Below are positions 32,285-40,467 of a DNA stretch of 64,000 nt, piece after piece. This stretch comes from Bog-473 sp963840435 (lineage in GTDB: Bacteria > Actinomycetota > Acidimicrobiia > Acidimicrobiales > RAAP-2). Location: NCBI GenBank assembly GCA_963840435.1, contig CAWIYY010000003.1, positions 744,001 through 808,000 on the forward strand, given 5' to 3'. Below the pieces are notes generated by a model that worked only from the letters and a program-made list of their open reading frames with translations, searched no databases and was not told the DNA's origin. The position numbers and the translations under genes were made by a program. Position 1 is the stretch's first letter. Each line of letters starts with the position of its first letter.

Positions 32285-33054
32285 GCACGACACCGAAGTT
32301 CGAGGGCAGCGAGCGCGCGCTCGACGCCATGACCGGGGAGCTCGACCAGCTCCATCACGACCTCGGCATGCCCCTCATGGCCGAAGCGACGGGAGCGATG
32401 CACCGCACCAGCCGGCGCACTTTCCTGCTCGGTGCCGGGGCCGCAGTGGCCGGCGGTGCCGCCGTGGCCGCAGTGGGTGCTCCGGCCTGGCGCGGCGTGG
32501 CCGGCGCGTCCACCCGGCGTCTGTCCTCGAGCGCCTTCCCGCCGGCCGGACTGAGCGGAGACCTGGCGGTGGCCGCGGTGGCCGCCAGCCTGGAGAACCT
32601 GGCCGTCTTCGCCTACACCGCGGGTCTCAGCGCGGCGACGGCAGGCAAACTGGGCTCGGTGCCGCCGGCGGTGGCCACCTTCGCCACGACGGTCAAGGGA
32701 CAGCACCAACAGCACGCCGACGCTTGGAACGCGGTCCTCAAGTCACACGGCAAAGCGCCGGTCACGGTGACCAACCCAAAGCTCACCCCGGTGGTGCAGT
32801 CGGGTTTCGCCAAGGTGAGCGACGTAACCGGACTGGCCGAGTTGGCCCTCACGCTCGAGACCATTGCCGCGCAGACCTACCAGGTGGAGACGGCGAAGTT
32901 GAAGAGCAGCACAGCCATTGCGCTGTCGTCGTCGATCCAGCCGGTGGAAATGCAGCACATCGCCGTCCTCTATTACGTGCTGGGCAAGTATCCGGGGGCG
33001 CAGACTGCCGCCGGCACTCCACTGGCCTTCAACCCGACGAGTCAGGCGGCGTGA
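32281..33054 (+). CDS. Tat-exported ferritin-like domain protein, second of a pair
   Basis: 257 aa, GTG start overlapping the previous stop. A 40-residue acidic cytoplasmic part (LDQLHHDLGMPLMAEAT) precedes a twin-arginine signal TSRRTFLLGAGAAVAGGAAV, so it is exported folded and probably already metal-loaded. The bundle ligands match the partner protein: SLENLAVFAYTAG, VKGQHQQHADAWN, TLETIAAQTYQ and VEMQHIAVLYYV. It ends with an FNPTSQAA tail. Two unlike copies in tandem suggest a heterodimer. Role unknown; iron binding and oxidation outside the membrane is the likeliest idea. The cupredoxin gene follows after 3 bp. Confidence 0.82.
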   Translation: MSTTPKFEGSERALDAMTGELDQLHHDLGMPLMAEATGAMHRTSRRTFLLGAGAAVAGGAAVAAVGAPAWRGVAGASTRRLSSSAFPPAGLSGDLAVAAVAASLENLAVFAYTAGLSAATAGKLGSVPPAVATFATTVKGQHQQHADAWNAVLKSHGKAPVTVTNPKLTPVVQSGFAKVSDVTGLAELALTLETIAAQTYQVETAKLKSSTAIALSSSIQPVEMQHIAVLYYVLGKYPGAQTAAGTPLAFNPTSQAA

Positions 33055-33057
33055 GCG

Positions 33058-33450
33058 ATGACGAAGCCCAGGGGCCGGTGGCGCACGGGTGGGGCGGTCG
33101 GCCTGGTGGTTGCGGCCGCCCTGCTCCTGACCGCCTGTGACGGTGGCGCCGCCAATGACGGAACCGGTGCGGCACCCAGGTCATCGGGCCGGGCCACGCA
33201 GACCAATGCCATCACCATCTCGAACTTCATGTTCGCGCCGATGTCGGCCAGCGTCGCTCCAGGAGCCACGGTCCGCGTCACCAACAAGGACCCGGTCGAC
33301 CACACGCTGACGGCGACCGGCGGCCAGTTCAACACGGGCGACATCGGCGACGGCCAGACCAAGACCTTCACCGCGCCGACCAAGCCCGGCACCTACCACT
33401 ACATCTGCAACATCCACCAGTTCATGATGGGGACCATCGTCGTCCGCTAG
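33058..33450 (+). CDS. Cupredoxin (plastocyanin/amicyanin-like) lipoprotein
   Basis: 130 aa. A lipoprotein signal ends in LLLTAC (Cys 27), so the protein is tethered outside the membrane. The single cupredoxin domain has the type 1 copper ligands His in PVDHTLTATG and Cys-His-Met in YHYICNIHQFMMGTIVV. This makes it a one-electron carrier. It is the last gene of the ferritin-like operon and could pass electrons to or from the exported diiron proteins (inference). It is convergent with the MBL hydrolase gene, 39 bp between stops. Confidence 0.9.
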   Translation: MTKPRGRWRTGGAVGLVVAAALLLTACDGGAANDGTGAAPRSSGRATQTNAITISNFMFAPMSASVAPGATVRVTNKDPVDHTLTATGGQFNTGDIGDGQTKTFTAPTKPGTYHYICNIHQFMMGTIVVR

Positions 33451-33489
33451 GGCGGCCGGGCCCGGGCCAACCCGACCGGCGGCGCGGTT

Positions 33490-34317
33490 TCACACTTCGA
33501 TGAGGTCCTCACCGAAGACGACGTTCCCGTCGAAGTGCGCTTTGGCCAGGGCCACCCACTCGTCCGCCGCGCCGGGGGGCGGGGTCGGCACCTGGTGGGT
33601 CAGGACGAGCGTGCCCACCCCGGCCCGGGCCGCAGTCATTGCGGCCTGTTCCACGGTGGAGTGGTAGTCGATGGTGTCGACGAAGCGCTGCATCGGGACC
33701 AGCCGCACCAGGTCGTCGCGCAACACCGTCTGAACGTAGACGTCGACGCCGACGAGCAGCTCGTCGAGGCCGGGGCACGGCACGGTGTCGCCGGCCAGCA
33801 CGACGGAGCGACCCTCGTGCTCGAAGCGGTAGGCCAACGTCGGCTCGACCGGACGATGATCGGTGGCCGCAGCGGTGACGCGCACGCCGCCCGTGTCGAG
33901 AACGACTCCCGGTTGGAGCTCGCGGACGCTGACGTCGGGCCCCCAGGTCAGGTCCGCGTGGTGGGCCAGCCGGTACGACACGTCGGGGGCCAGCATGGCC
34001 AGAGCACCGTCCACCACCTGACGGGTGCCGACCGGTCCGCCCACCTCCAGCGTGGCCGGCTGGCCACTCATGATCCAGTGGGTGGTGATGACGTCGTTCA
34101 GGTCGCAGATGTGGTCGCTGTGCAGGTGGGTGAGGAACACCGCTTCGAGCATCACCGGGAGCACCCCGGCGGCGACCAGGCGCATGCAGACAGCGCGTCC
34201 GGCGTCGACGAGGAAGTGCCTGCCGCCCGCCCGGACCAGAGTGGCCGCACCGGCCCGGTTGGCGTCGGGCAGCGGATTGCCCGTCCCGAGCAGCACGACG
34301 GAGAGCGAAGGTGGCAC
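33490..34317 (-). CDS. MBL-fold metallo-hydrolase, RNase Z-like subgroup
   Basis: 275 aa, GTG start with TAACGT 6 nt upstream. The metal site LTHLHSDHICDLNDVI (about 60-75) fits HxHxDH; later ligands are His in AATDHRP, Asp in VVLAGDTVPC and His near LTHQVPT. The glycine-rich opening VVLLGTGNPLPDANRAGAAT is typical of RNase Z/arylsulfatase-type hydrolases. It is most like the beta-lactamase superfamily enzymes annotated as ribonuclease Z, but without proof of tRNA processing. It stands apart from the dapE operon, 44 bp away. Confidence 0.83.
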   Translation of the reverse strand: MPPSLSVVLLGTGNPLPDANRAGAATLVRAGGRHFLVDAGRAVCMRLVAAGVLPVMLEAVFLTHLHSDHICDLNDVITTHWIMSGQPATLEVGGPVGTRQVVDGALAMLAPDVSYRLAHHADLTWGPDVSVRELQPGVVLDTGGVRVTAAATDHRPVEPTLAYRFEHEGRSVVLAGDTVPCPGLDELLVGVDVYVQTVLRDDLVRLVPMQRFVDTIDYHSTVEQAAMTAARAGVGTLVLTHQVPTPPPGAADEWVALAKAHFDGNVVFGEDLIEV

Positions 34318-34323
34318 CCGCTG

Positions 34324-34329
34324 ACGTTA
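34324..34329 (-). promoter_or_regulatory. -10 box TAACGT of a putative leaderless promoter
   Basis: Minus-strand TAACGT, 6 nt before the GTG at 34317 of the MBL hydrolase gene. Confidence 0.45.
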
Positions 34330-34361
34330 CGGCAGGGGGCGCACAGCCGCCCGCACTGCGG

Positions 34362-35426
34362 TCAGGCGATGAGCCCGGCCAGCACCGTGCGGGTCTGCTC
34401 GAGCTGGTCGCGGGTCACCCGCTCGGCGGGGTGGTGGGCCAGCAACGGGTCCCCCGGGCCGAAGTTCGCCGCCGGAACCCCGTGCTCCCAGAAGGAGGCC
34501 ACGTCGGTCCAACCGACCTTGGCTCTGGGTGCGGCGCCGCTCTTCTCCACCAGCGCGGCGAGCAGCGGGTGACCGAGCGAGGGCGGGGCGCCGTCGCCGG
34601 CGTCGAGGAGCTCCCACTCGTCGCCGGGTTCGAGGAACGACTGGAGCAGCTGGCGAACCGACGCCTCCGCCTCGACGGCCTGGCGGTCGGGCGCATAGCG
34701 GTGGTTGAGGACGACGGTGGCCCGGTCGGGCACGACGTTGGCCGCCACACCCCCCTCGATCGCCACGGCCTGGAGCTGTTCGGCATAGATACAGCCGTCG
34801 AGCACGACCTCGCGCCCGCCCCAACTCGAGACGGCTCCGATCAGCGCGCCGAGCCGGTGGATGGCGTTGCGCCCCGTGAAGGGCCGCGCCGTGTGGGCCC
34901 GCACTCCCATGAGGGTGATGCGCACCCGCAGCGTCCCCTGGCAGCCGGCCTCGACGAGCGCGCAGGTGGGCTCGCCCAGGATGGCGGCGTCCCCGGCCAG
35001 CAGGTCGGGACGCTCGGTCCAGAGCTGGACCAGGCCGCTCTCGGCCCGTCCCACCTCCTCGCGGGCGTAGAAGCACCACGTCAGGTCGACTCCGGGCTCG
35101 GAGACCGTGGTGGCCAGGTCGAGCATGACGGCCAGGCCGCCCTTCATGTCCGAGGAGCCGAGACCCCACAGCACGTCGCCGTCGAGGCGAGGCCGGTCGT
35201 TGTCGTTCGGGGGCACGGTGTCGAGGTGGCCGGCCAGGACCAGACGCTGGGTCCGGCCCCGATCGGTGCGGGCGATCACGTTGTCGCCGACGCGCTCGAC
35301 CGTCAGCCAGGGACAGGGCGCGAGCGCCTTCTCCACGACGGTGGCGATGGCTCCCTCGTCGTGGCTCACCGAGGGGATGGCCACCAGCTCGGCCGTGGCC
35401 GCCAGAAGGTCGCCCGGCGCCGCCAT
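34362..35426 (-). CDS. dapE: Succinyl-diaminopimelate desuccinylase
   Basis: 354 aa from the ATG at 35426, 2 bp after dapD. M20 peptidase-family zinc site: LAGHLDTVPPNDN (His and downstream Asp), LWGLGSSDMKGGLAV (Asp bridging), YAREEVGRAESG (catalytic Glu and ligand Glu) and the C-terminal HHPAERV histidine. The dimerisation domain in between has LMGVRAHTARPFTGRNAIHR. It removes succinate from N-succinyl-LL-diaminopimelate, a late step to lysine and cell-wall diaminopimelate. The frame is open far upstream, but the dapD overlap makes 35426 the sensible start. Last gene of its operon. Confidence 0.93.
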   Translation of the reverse strand: MAAPGDLLAATAELVAIPSVSHDEGAIATVVEKALAPCPWLTVERVGDNVIARTDRGRTQRLVLAGHLDTVPPNDNDRPRLDGDVLWGLGSSDMKGGLAVMLDLATTVSEPGVDLTWCFYAREEVGRAESGLVQLWTERPDLLAGDAAILGEPTCALVEAGCQGTLRVRITLMGVRAHTARPFTGRNAIHRLGALIGAVSSWGGREVVLDGCIYAEQLQAVAIEGGVAANVVPDRATVVLNHRYAPDRQAVEAEASVRQLLQSFLEPGDEWELLDAGDGAPPSLGHPLLAALVEKSGAAPRAKVGWTDVASFWEHGVPAANFGPGDPLLAHHPAERVTRDQLEQTRTVLAGLIA

Positions 35427-35428
35427 GA

Positions 35429-36256
35429 TCAGGTGCTGGCTCCGTGCTCGCGCAGCACGGAGTTGAGCTGTGCCTTGTCGTGTCGCTCGCCCTCGGTCAG
35501 GCGCTTGATCACGAGGACGCACGGCACGAAGAACTCGCCACCGGGGTACTCGCGCCGGCGGCTGGCCCGGATGGCCACACACCACGGCGGCACGACGCCG
35601 CGGGAGATCTCCTCGCCCGTCTCGGCGTCGATGACGGGGATCGACGGGTCGAGGAAGCTCCCCGCGCCGAGCACGGCGCCCCGGCCCACCCGGGCCCCGC
35701 CGGTGACCATGCACCGGCTGCCCACGAAGGCATCGTCCTCGACCACGACCGGGACGGCATTGGGCGGCTCGAGCACGCCGCCGATACCGACCCCTCCCGA
35801 GAGGTGCACCCGCTCGCCGATCTGCCCGCAGGAGGCGACGGTGGCCCAGGTGTCGACCATGGTGCCCGCACCCACGTAGGCGCCGATGTTCACGTAGGAG
35901 GGCATGAGCACGACACCACGACCGAGGAACGAACCCCAACGGGCGGAGGCGCCGGGGAGCGCCCGCACGCCCGCTTCGGCGAAGCCGTGCTTGAGCGGGA
36001 GCTTGTCGGCGTACTCGAACGGGCCGTGCTCGATCGTCTCCATACCTCGCAGCGAGAAGAGCATGAGGATCGACTTCTTGAGCCACTCGTGCACGACCAC
36101 CTCGTCGGTGGCCGGGTCGACCTCGGCCACCCGGGCCTGACCAGTGTTCAGCAGCTCGATCGCCTCTTCGACCAGTGCCGCCGCGTCGGTGTCGGCCGGC
36201 GACAGCTCGGCGCGGTGCTCCCACAGTTCCTCGATGCTCGCCTGCAGATCAGCCAT
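35429..36256 (-). CDS. dapD: 2,3,4,5-tetrahydropyridine-2,6-dicarboxylate N-succinyltransferase
   Basis: 275 aa, the length of the E. coli-type enzyme. A helical N-terminus (LQASIEELWEHRAELS) is followed by the left-handed beta helix of hexapeptide repeats: GVVLMPSYVNIGAYVGAGTM, VDTWATVASCGQIGERVHLS, GVGIGGVLEPPNAVPVVVED. The C-terminal tail has GEFFVPCVLVIKRLTEG. It transfers succinyl from succinyl-CoA. This is the proteobacterial form rather than the longer M. tuberculosis-type DapD expected in many actinobacteria. Sits between dapC and dapE. Confidence 0.95.
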   Translation of the reverse strand: MADLQASIEELWEHRAELSPADTDAAALVEEAIELLNTGQARVAEVDPATDEVVVHEWLKKSILMLFSLRGMETIEHGPFEYADKLPLKHGFAEAGVRALPGASARWGSFLGRGVVLMPSYVNIGAYVGAGTMVDTWATVASCGQIGERVHLSGGVGIGGVLEPPNAVPVVVEDDAFVGSRCMVTGGARVGRGAVLGAGSFLDPSIPVIDAETGEEISRGVVPPWCVAIRASRRREYPGGEFFVPCVLVIKRLTEGERHDKAQLNSVLREHGAST

Positions 36257-36297
36257 GCCGCACCTTAGCCAGGCGCCCGCGGGCCATCCGGCCGGTC

Positions 36298-37437
36298 TCA
36301 GGCACTGACGCCCGACGCCGCAGCGAGGCGTGCACCGACCAGAGCCAGCCGTTCCATGGGCTGCACGACGGCGATGCGCACGTGGCCCGCCCCGCCATCC
36401 CCGTAGAGATCACCCGGGCTCACCAGCACGCCGCCGTCGCGAGCCAACGCCTCGGCCATGGCCCAGGCATCGGCCCAGCGCCCGGCGGGGACGGGCACCC
36501 AGAGATAGAACCCGCCCTCGGGAAGCGGCGCCGGGCAGCCGTAGGCGGTCAGGATTCCGGCCACATAGCGCAGGCGCTCGAGGTAACGCTCGCGCTGGCG
36601 CACCACGTGGGCGTCGTCGGCCAGAGCGGCCACGCCGGCGGCCTGCGCGGGGCCAGGGACCATGAGACCGGCATGCTGTCGCACGGCGCGCAGGAACTCG
36701 ACCAGTTCCGCGTCCCCGGCGTAGAAGCCCACCCGCACGCCGGCCAGGTTGGAACGCTTCGACAGCGAGTGCACCGCCACGACACCGTCGGTCCCGTGCT
36801 CGAGCACCGACCGCGGTGGGCCGTCCCAGGTGAACTCGGCGTAGCACTCGTCGGAGAAGACCGGGATGCCCCGTTCCCTGCCCCAGGCCGCCTCCGCACC
36901 GAGGTCACCGAGCCCGCCCGTCGGGTTCGAGGGCGAGTTGGACCACAGCACGAGGGCGCGCCGGGCGTCGCGCGGATCGATCGCCTCGAGGTCGAGACCA
37001 CCGGCCCGGCCCGGCGCGGCCGGGACCGCCACGGCGCGGCAGCCCGCCAGCTCGGCCCCCATGGCGTAGGTCGGGTACGAGACGGCCGGGTAGAGCACGG
37101 TGTCCCGATCGGGCCGGCGCAGCCGGAGCACGTGGGGCACCGAGGCGACCAGCTCCTTGGTGCCCACGCAGGCGGCGACGGATGCGGGCGGGAGCCCCTC
37201 CAGGCCGAAGCGCCGGCCGAGCCAGTCCGCCGCGGCCTGGCGGAGCTGCGGACTGCCGGCCGAGGCCGGGTACCCACGCTCGGTGCCCGAGGAGGCCAGG
37301 GCCTCGACCACCGCGGTCAGCGGCGCGTCGTAGGGGGTTCCGATGGAACAGTCGACCATGCCCTCGGGATGGGCCGCCGCCAGCTTGGCCAGACCGTCGA
37401 GACGGTCGTAGGGGTACGGAGGCAGATGGAAGGTCAC
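36298..37437 (-). CDS. dapC: N-succinyldiaminopimelate aminotransferase (class I PLP)
   Basis: 379 aa from the GTG at 37437, which overlaps the hflX stop (GTGA). Fold-type I aminotransferase motifs are present: YPASAGSPQLRQAAADWLGR, VGTKELVASVPHVL (cofactor phosphate site), SNSPSNPTGG, FSDECYAEF and the PLP lysine in SLSKRSNLAGVRVGFY. The C-terminal GHVRIAVVQP carries the substrate-carboxylate arginine. The neighbours dapD, dapE and dapF identify the substrate as N-succinyl-2-amino-6-ketopimelate; the sequence alone would allow other class I enzymes. Confidence 0.88.
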   Translation of the reverse strand: MTFHLPPYPYDRLDGLAKLAAAHPEGMVDCSIGTPYDAPLTAVVEALASSGTERGYPASAGSPQLRQAAADWLGRRFGLEGLPPASVAACVGTKELVASVPHVLRLRRPDRDTVLYPAVSYPTYAMGAELAGCRAVAVPAAPGRAGGLDLEAIDPRDARRALVLWSNSPSNPTGGLGDLGAEAAWGRERGIPVFSDECYAEFTWDGPPRSVLEHGTDGVVAVHSLSKRSNLAGVRVGFYAGDAELVEFLRAVRQHAGLMVPGPAQAAGVAALADDAHVVRQRERYLERLRYVAGILTAYGCPAPLPEGGFYLWVPVPAGRWADAWAMAEALARDGGVLVSPGDLYGDGGAGHVRIAVVQPMERLALVGARLAAASGVSA

Positions 37438-38714
37438 GAGCTGACGAACTCGGCGAACCTGGCCCGACCCACGTCGTCGAGCACGACCTGCAGCGTGGCG
37501 GATTCCTCGCCGTCGCGCTGGCCCACCACCTCGCCCTCGCGGTGGATGGCCGCCAGGATGTCCCCCCGCGCCCACGGCACCACCAGCTCCACCACGCGGT
37601 CGGACCCACGCAGGCGGTCGGCCACCACGCGCAGGAACTCGTCGACGCCCTGGCCGGTCCGGGCCGAGATGAGCACCGCGCCCTCGTGGGCGTGGGCCAG
37701 TGCCTTGGCCTCGTCGGGCGCCCGGTCCGCCTTGTTGATCACGACCAGCTCGGGAACGTCGGCCGCACCGATCTCCGTGAGCACCTCGTGCACCGCGGCC
37801 ATCTGGGCCTCTGCGTTCACCGCCGTACCGTCGACCACGTGCACCACCAGGTCGGCCAGGTGCACCGAGTCAAGCGTGGAACGGAAGGCTTCGACCAGCT
37901 CGTGCGGCAGCTTGCGCACGAAGCCCACCGTGTCGGTGACCAGAACCGTCTCACCGCCGGGAAGCTGGAGTTGACGGGTGCGCGGATCGAGAGTCACGAA
38001 GAGCCGGTTCTCGGCCGGAACGCCGGCATCGGTGAGTTGGTTCAGCAGCGTCGACTTGCCGGCGTTGGTGTACCCCACCAACGCCAACTCGCGGTGGCGG
38101 CCGCGAGCCCGGCTCTGGCGCTGCAAGGTTCGGGTCCGCTCCACATCGCGCAGGTCGGCCTCGAGCCGATGCATGCGCCGGACCAACCGGCGCCGGTCCA
38201 CCTCGAGCTGGGTCTCGCCGGGCCCCCGGGTGCCGATGCCTCCCGCCTGCTGGCTGAGCGACACCCCGCGCCCGCGCAGCCGGGGCAGCCGGTAGCGCAG
38301 GATGGCCAGCTCTACCTGTGCCTTGCCTTCGGGACTGCGGGCGTTCTGGGCGAAGATGTCGAGGATCACGGCGGTGCGATCGATCGCCGTTCGCCCGAAG
38401 AGCTTCTCGAGGTTGCGATGCTGTGCCGGGCTCAGCTCGTCGTCGAAGACGACGGTGTCGGCATCGAGGCTGCGGCTCAGCGCGGCGATCTCCTCCGCCT
38501 TGCCCTTTCCGACGAACGTGGCCGCGTCGGGCGCATCGCGGCGCTGCACGACACGACCGACGACGTCCGCGCCGGCACTGTCGACCAGCTGGGCCAGCTC
38601 GTCGAGCTGCTCGTCGACCATCTCCGCCGTGAGCCCGGGGAACACCACGCCCACCAGGATGATGCGCTCCCGAAACGTCCGCTCGATGAGCGTCCCGGGC
38701 AACAGATTGCTCAA
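37434..38714 (-). CDS. hflX: GTPase HflX
   Basis: 426 aa from a TTG at 38714 that overlaps the dapF stop (TTGA). The N-terminal domain has GRVVQRRDAPDAATFVGKGK and VVFDDELSPAQHRNLEKLFG. A helical GTRGPGETQLEVDRRRLVRR linker leads to the G domain: GYTNAGKSTLLNQL (G1), VLVTDTVGFVRKLPHELVEA (G3) and VINKAD (G4). HflX splits stalled or idle ribosomes, mainly under stress. The short C-terminal domain (VELVVPWARGDILAAIH) is normal. Translation is probably coupled to both flanking genes. Confidence 0.95.
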   Translation of the reverse strand: MSNLLPGTLIERTFRERIILVGVVFPGLTAEMVDEQLDELAQLVDSAGADVVGRVVQRRDAPDAATFVGKGKAEEIAALSRSLDADTVVFDDELSPAQHRNLEKLFGRTAIDRTAVILDIFAQNARSPEGKAQVELAILRYRLPRLRGRGVSLSQQAGGIGTRGPGETQLEVDRRRLVRRMHRLEADLRDVERTRTLQRQSRARGRHRELALVGYTNAGKSTLLNQLTDAGVPAENRLFVTLDPRTRQLQLPGGETVLVTDTVGFVRKLPHELVEAFRSTLDSVHLADLVVHVVDGTAVNAEAQMAAVHEVLTEIGAADVPELVVINKADRAPDEAKALAHAHEGAVLISARTGQGVDEFLRVVADRLRGSDRVVELVVPWARGDILAAIHREGEVVGQRDGEESATLQVVLDDVGRARFAEFVSS

Positions 38715-39526
38715 GAGAGCATCCCGGGATGGATGTCGACGTCGGCCACCTTGCGGACTGGCCCGGCCAGGAACGTCGTCTCCGCGTCGGCACCGAAGGT
38801 GACCTCGAGCGTGCCGCCTGGGTTCCGCACCCGGACCGGGGCGCCGTCGTCGAGAACGCCCCAGCTGCGCGCCGCCGCCGCGGCGGCCACGCTGCCTGTG
38901 CCACAGGCCAGCGTCTCGCCCACCCCGCGCTCCCAGACCCTGAAGTCGAGCAGCTCGCCCCGGTCGTCGGTCACAGGCGTGATCCATTCGACGTTGATCC
39001 CGCCGCTGAACGCGGCCTGGAGCTTGGGCCCGAGCTCGGCGATGTCGACCGCCGCCGTGTCCGGTCCGAGCAGCACCAGGTGCGGATTCCCGACGTCGAC
39101 CGTGCGGGCCCGTCGATCGTCGAACTCCTGGGGCTGGTCGGGGCCGAGCCGGGCCGGGCCCATGTCGACACTGGCCGTGGCCCAGCCCGGCGTCGGGCCG
39201 GTCTCGTAGGCCACGGTGCGCAGGCCGCCCGCGGTGGCCACCGTGAAGTGGGGCGGCCGCACCAGTCCGGCGTCCACCGCGGCCTGGGCCAGGCAGCGGA
39301 TGCCGTTGCCGCTCATTTCGGCCTCCCCCCCATCGGCGTTGTGCAGCTGCATGGAGAGATCGGCTCCGTCGCGCCCAGGGCCGACGCGGATGATCCCGTC
39401 GGCCCCGATGCCGCGCCGACGATCGGCCAGGAGGCGAACCTGGGCCACCGTGAAGCGGAGACGGTCGTCGGGGTCGAGGACGACCAGGAAGTCGTTGCCG
39501 GCGCCCTCGTGCTTGGTGGCGTGCAC
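38711..39526 (-). CDS. dapF: Diaminopimelate epimerase
   Basis: 271 aa from the GTG at 39526 (reads VHATKHEGAGNDFLVVLD, the conserved opening), with GAGAAT 6 nt upstream. The two catalytic cysteines are in EMSGNGIRCLAQAAVDAG and ETLACGTGSVAAAAAAR. It converts LL- to meso-diaminopimelate, the form used in the cell wall and for lysine. It lies 26 bp after miaA and overlaps hflX. An ATG at 39547 would add 7 residues not seen in the family. Confidence 0.95.
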   Translation of the reverse strand: MHATKHEGAGNDFLVVLDPDDRLRFTVAQVRLLADRRRGIGADGIIRVGPGRDGADLSMQLHNADGGEAEMSGNGIRCLAQAAVDAGLVRPPHFTVATAGGLRTVAYETGPTPGWATASVDMGPARLGPDQPQEFDDRRARTVDVGNPHLVLLGPDTAAVDIAELGPKLQAAFSGGINVEWITPVTDDRGELLDFRVWERGVGETLACGTGSVAAAAAARSWGVLDDGAPVRVRNPGGTLEVTFGADAETTFLAGPVRKVADVDIHPGMLS

Positions 39527-39552
39527 ACCACCATTCTCGCAGGCCATCCCCC

Positions 39553-40467
39553 TCAGCCGTGCACGTCGAGGGCCCGCTCCACCAGCTCCTCCGCCTCCCG
39601 GCCGTCCCGGGCCCAGGTGATCCGGGGATCGCGCCGGAACCAGGCGGCCTGGCGCCGGGCGAACTGGCGGGTGCGGCGGACCGCCTCCTCCAGGCAGGCC
39701 TCGAGTGGGACGCCGTCCTCGACGTGGGCGAGCAGCTCCTTGTATCCGAGAGCCTGGCGGGCCGTGCGCGACATCCCCCCGGGGCGGGCGACCAGGCCCC
39801 GCACCTCCTCGAGCAGGCCGGCCGCCACCATGGCGGCGAAGCGGGCCTCGATGCGGCGATCGACGTCGTCGGGGTCGAGCCGGATCCCGATCTGGGTGAT
39901 GCCGTCGGCCGGGTAGGCCTCGAGCCCGGGCCCGAAGTCGGAAAAAGGCCGGCCCGCTCCCAGTGTGACCTCGAGCGCCCGCACGATGCGGCGACGGTTC
40001 CCGGGTTCCATCCGGGCCGCCGCCACCGGGTCGAGCGTTTGTAAACGGGCGTACAGATCAGCCGGCTGCGCTCGACCGTCGTCGAGCTCGGCCTCGAGCG
40101 CCCCGGCCACGTCCGGGTAGCGGCCGGGGATCTCGAGGTGGTCGACCACCGCCCGCAGGTACAACCCCGTGCCGCCGACCAGCACGGCGTGGCGGCCGCG
40201 GCCCTCGATGTCCCCGAGGACCCGGCGCGCCGCGAGCTGAAAATCGGTCACGGCAAAGTCCTGGTCGGGATCGACCAGGTCGAGCAGGTGATGGGGCACC
40301 GCCGCCCGGGCCGACGCATCGGGCTTCGACGTCCCGATGTCCATGCCGCGGTAGACGCACATGGAGTCGACGGAGACCAGCTCGGTGTCGCCCCGTCGTC
40401 TGGCCAGCGCGAACGCCGCGGCCGACTTGCCCGAGGCGGTCATGCCAACGAGCGCGACTGTGCTCAA
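39553..40467 (-). CDS. miaA: tRNA dimethylallyltransferase
   Basis: 304 aa from a TTG at 40467 that overlaps the miaB stop (TTGA). P-loop ALVGMTASGKSAAAFAL (about 4-20), DSMCVYRGMDIGTSKPDA (Asp and tRNA-binding), HHLLDLVDPDQDFAV, GGTGLYLRAVVDHLEI and the arginine-rich EPGNRRRIVRALEV. The closing RRTRQFARRQAAWFRRDPRI is the usual C-terminus. It adds dimethylallyl to A37 of tRNAs reading UNN codons; MiaB acts on the product. Confidence 0.95.
   Translation of the reverse strand: MSTVALVGMTASGKSAAAFALARRRGDTELVSVDSMCVYRGMDIGTSKPDASARAAVPHHLLDLVDPDQDFAVTDFQLAARRVLGDIEGRGRHAVLVGGTGLYLRAVVDHLEIPGRYPDVAGALEAELDDGRAQPADLYARLQTLDPVAAARMEPGNRRRIVRALEVTLGAGRPFSDFGPGLEAYPADGITQIGIRLDPDDVDRRIEARFAAMVAAGLLEEVRGLVARPGGMSRTARQALGYKELLAHVEDGVPLEACLEEAVRRTRQFARRQAAWFRRDPRITWARDGREAEELVERALDVHG

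Noticed and set aside
34362..36224. 620-residue form of DapE
   Set aside because: The upstream half is an out-of-frame reading of dapD; the family start is at 35426, 2 bp after dapD.
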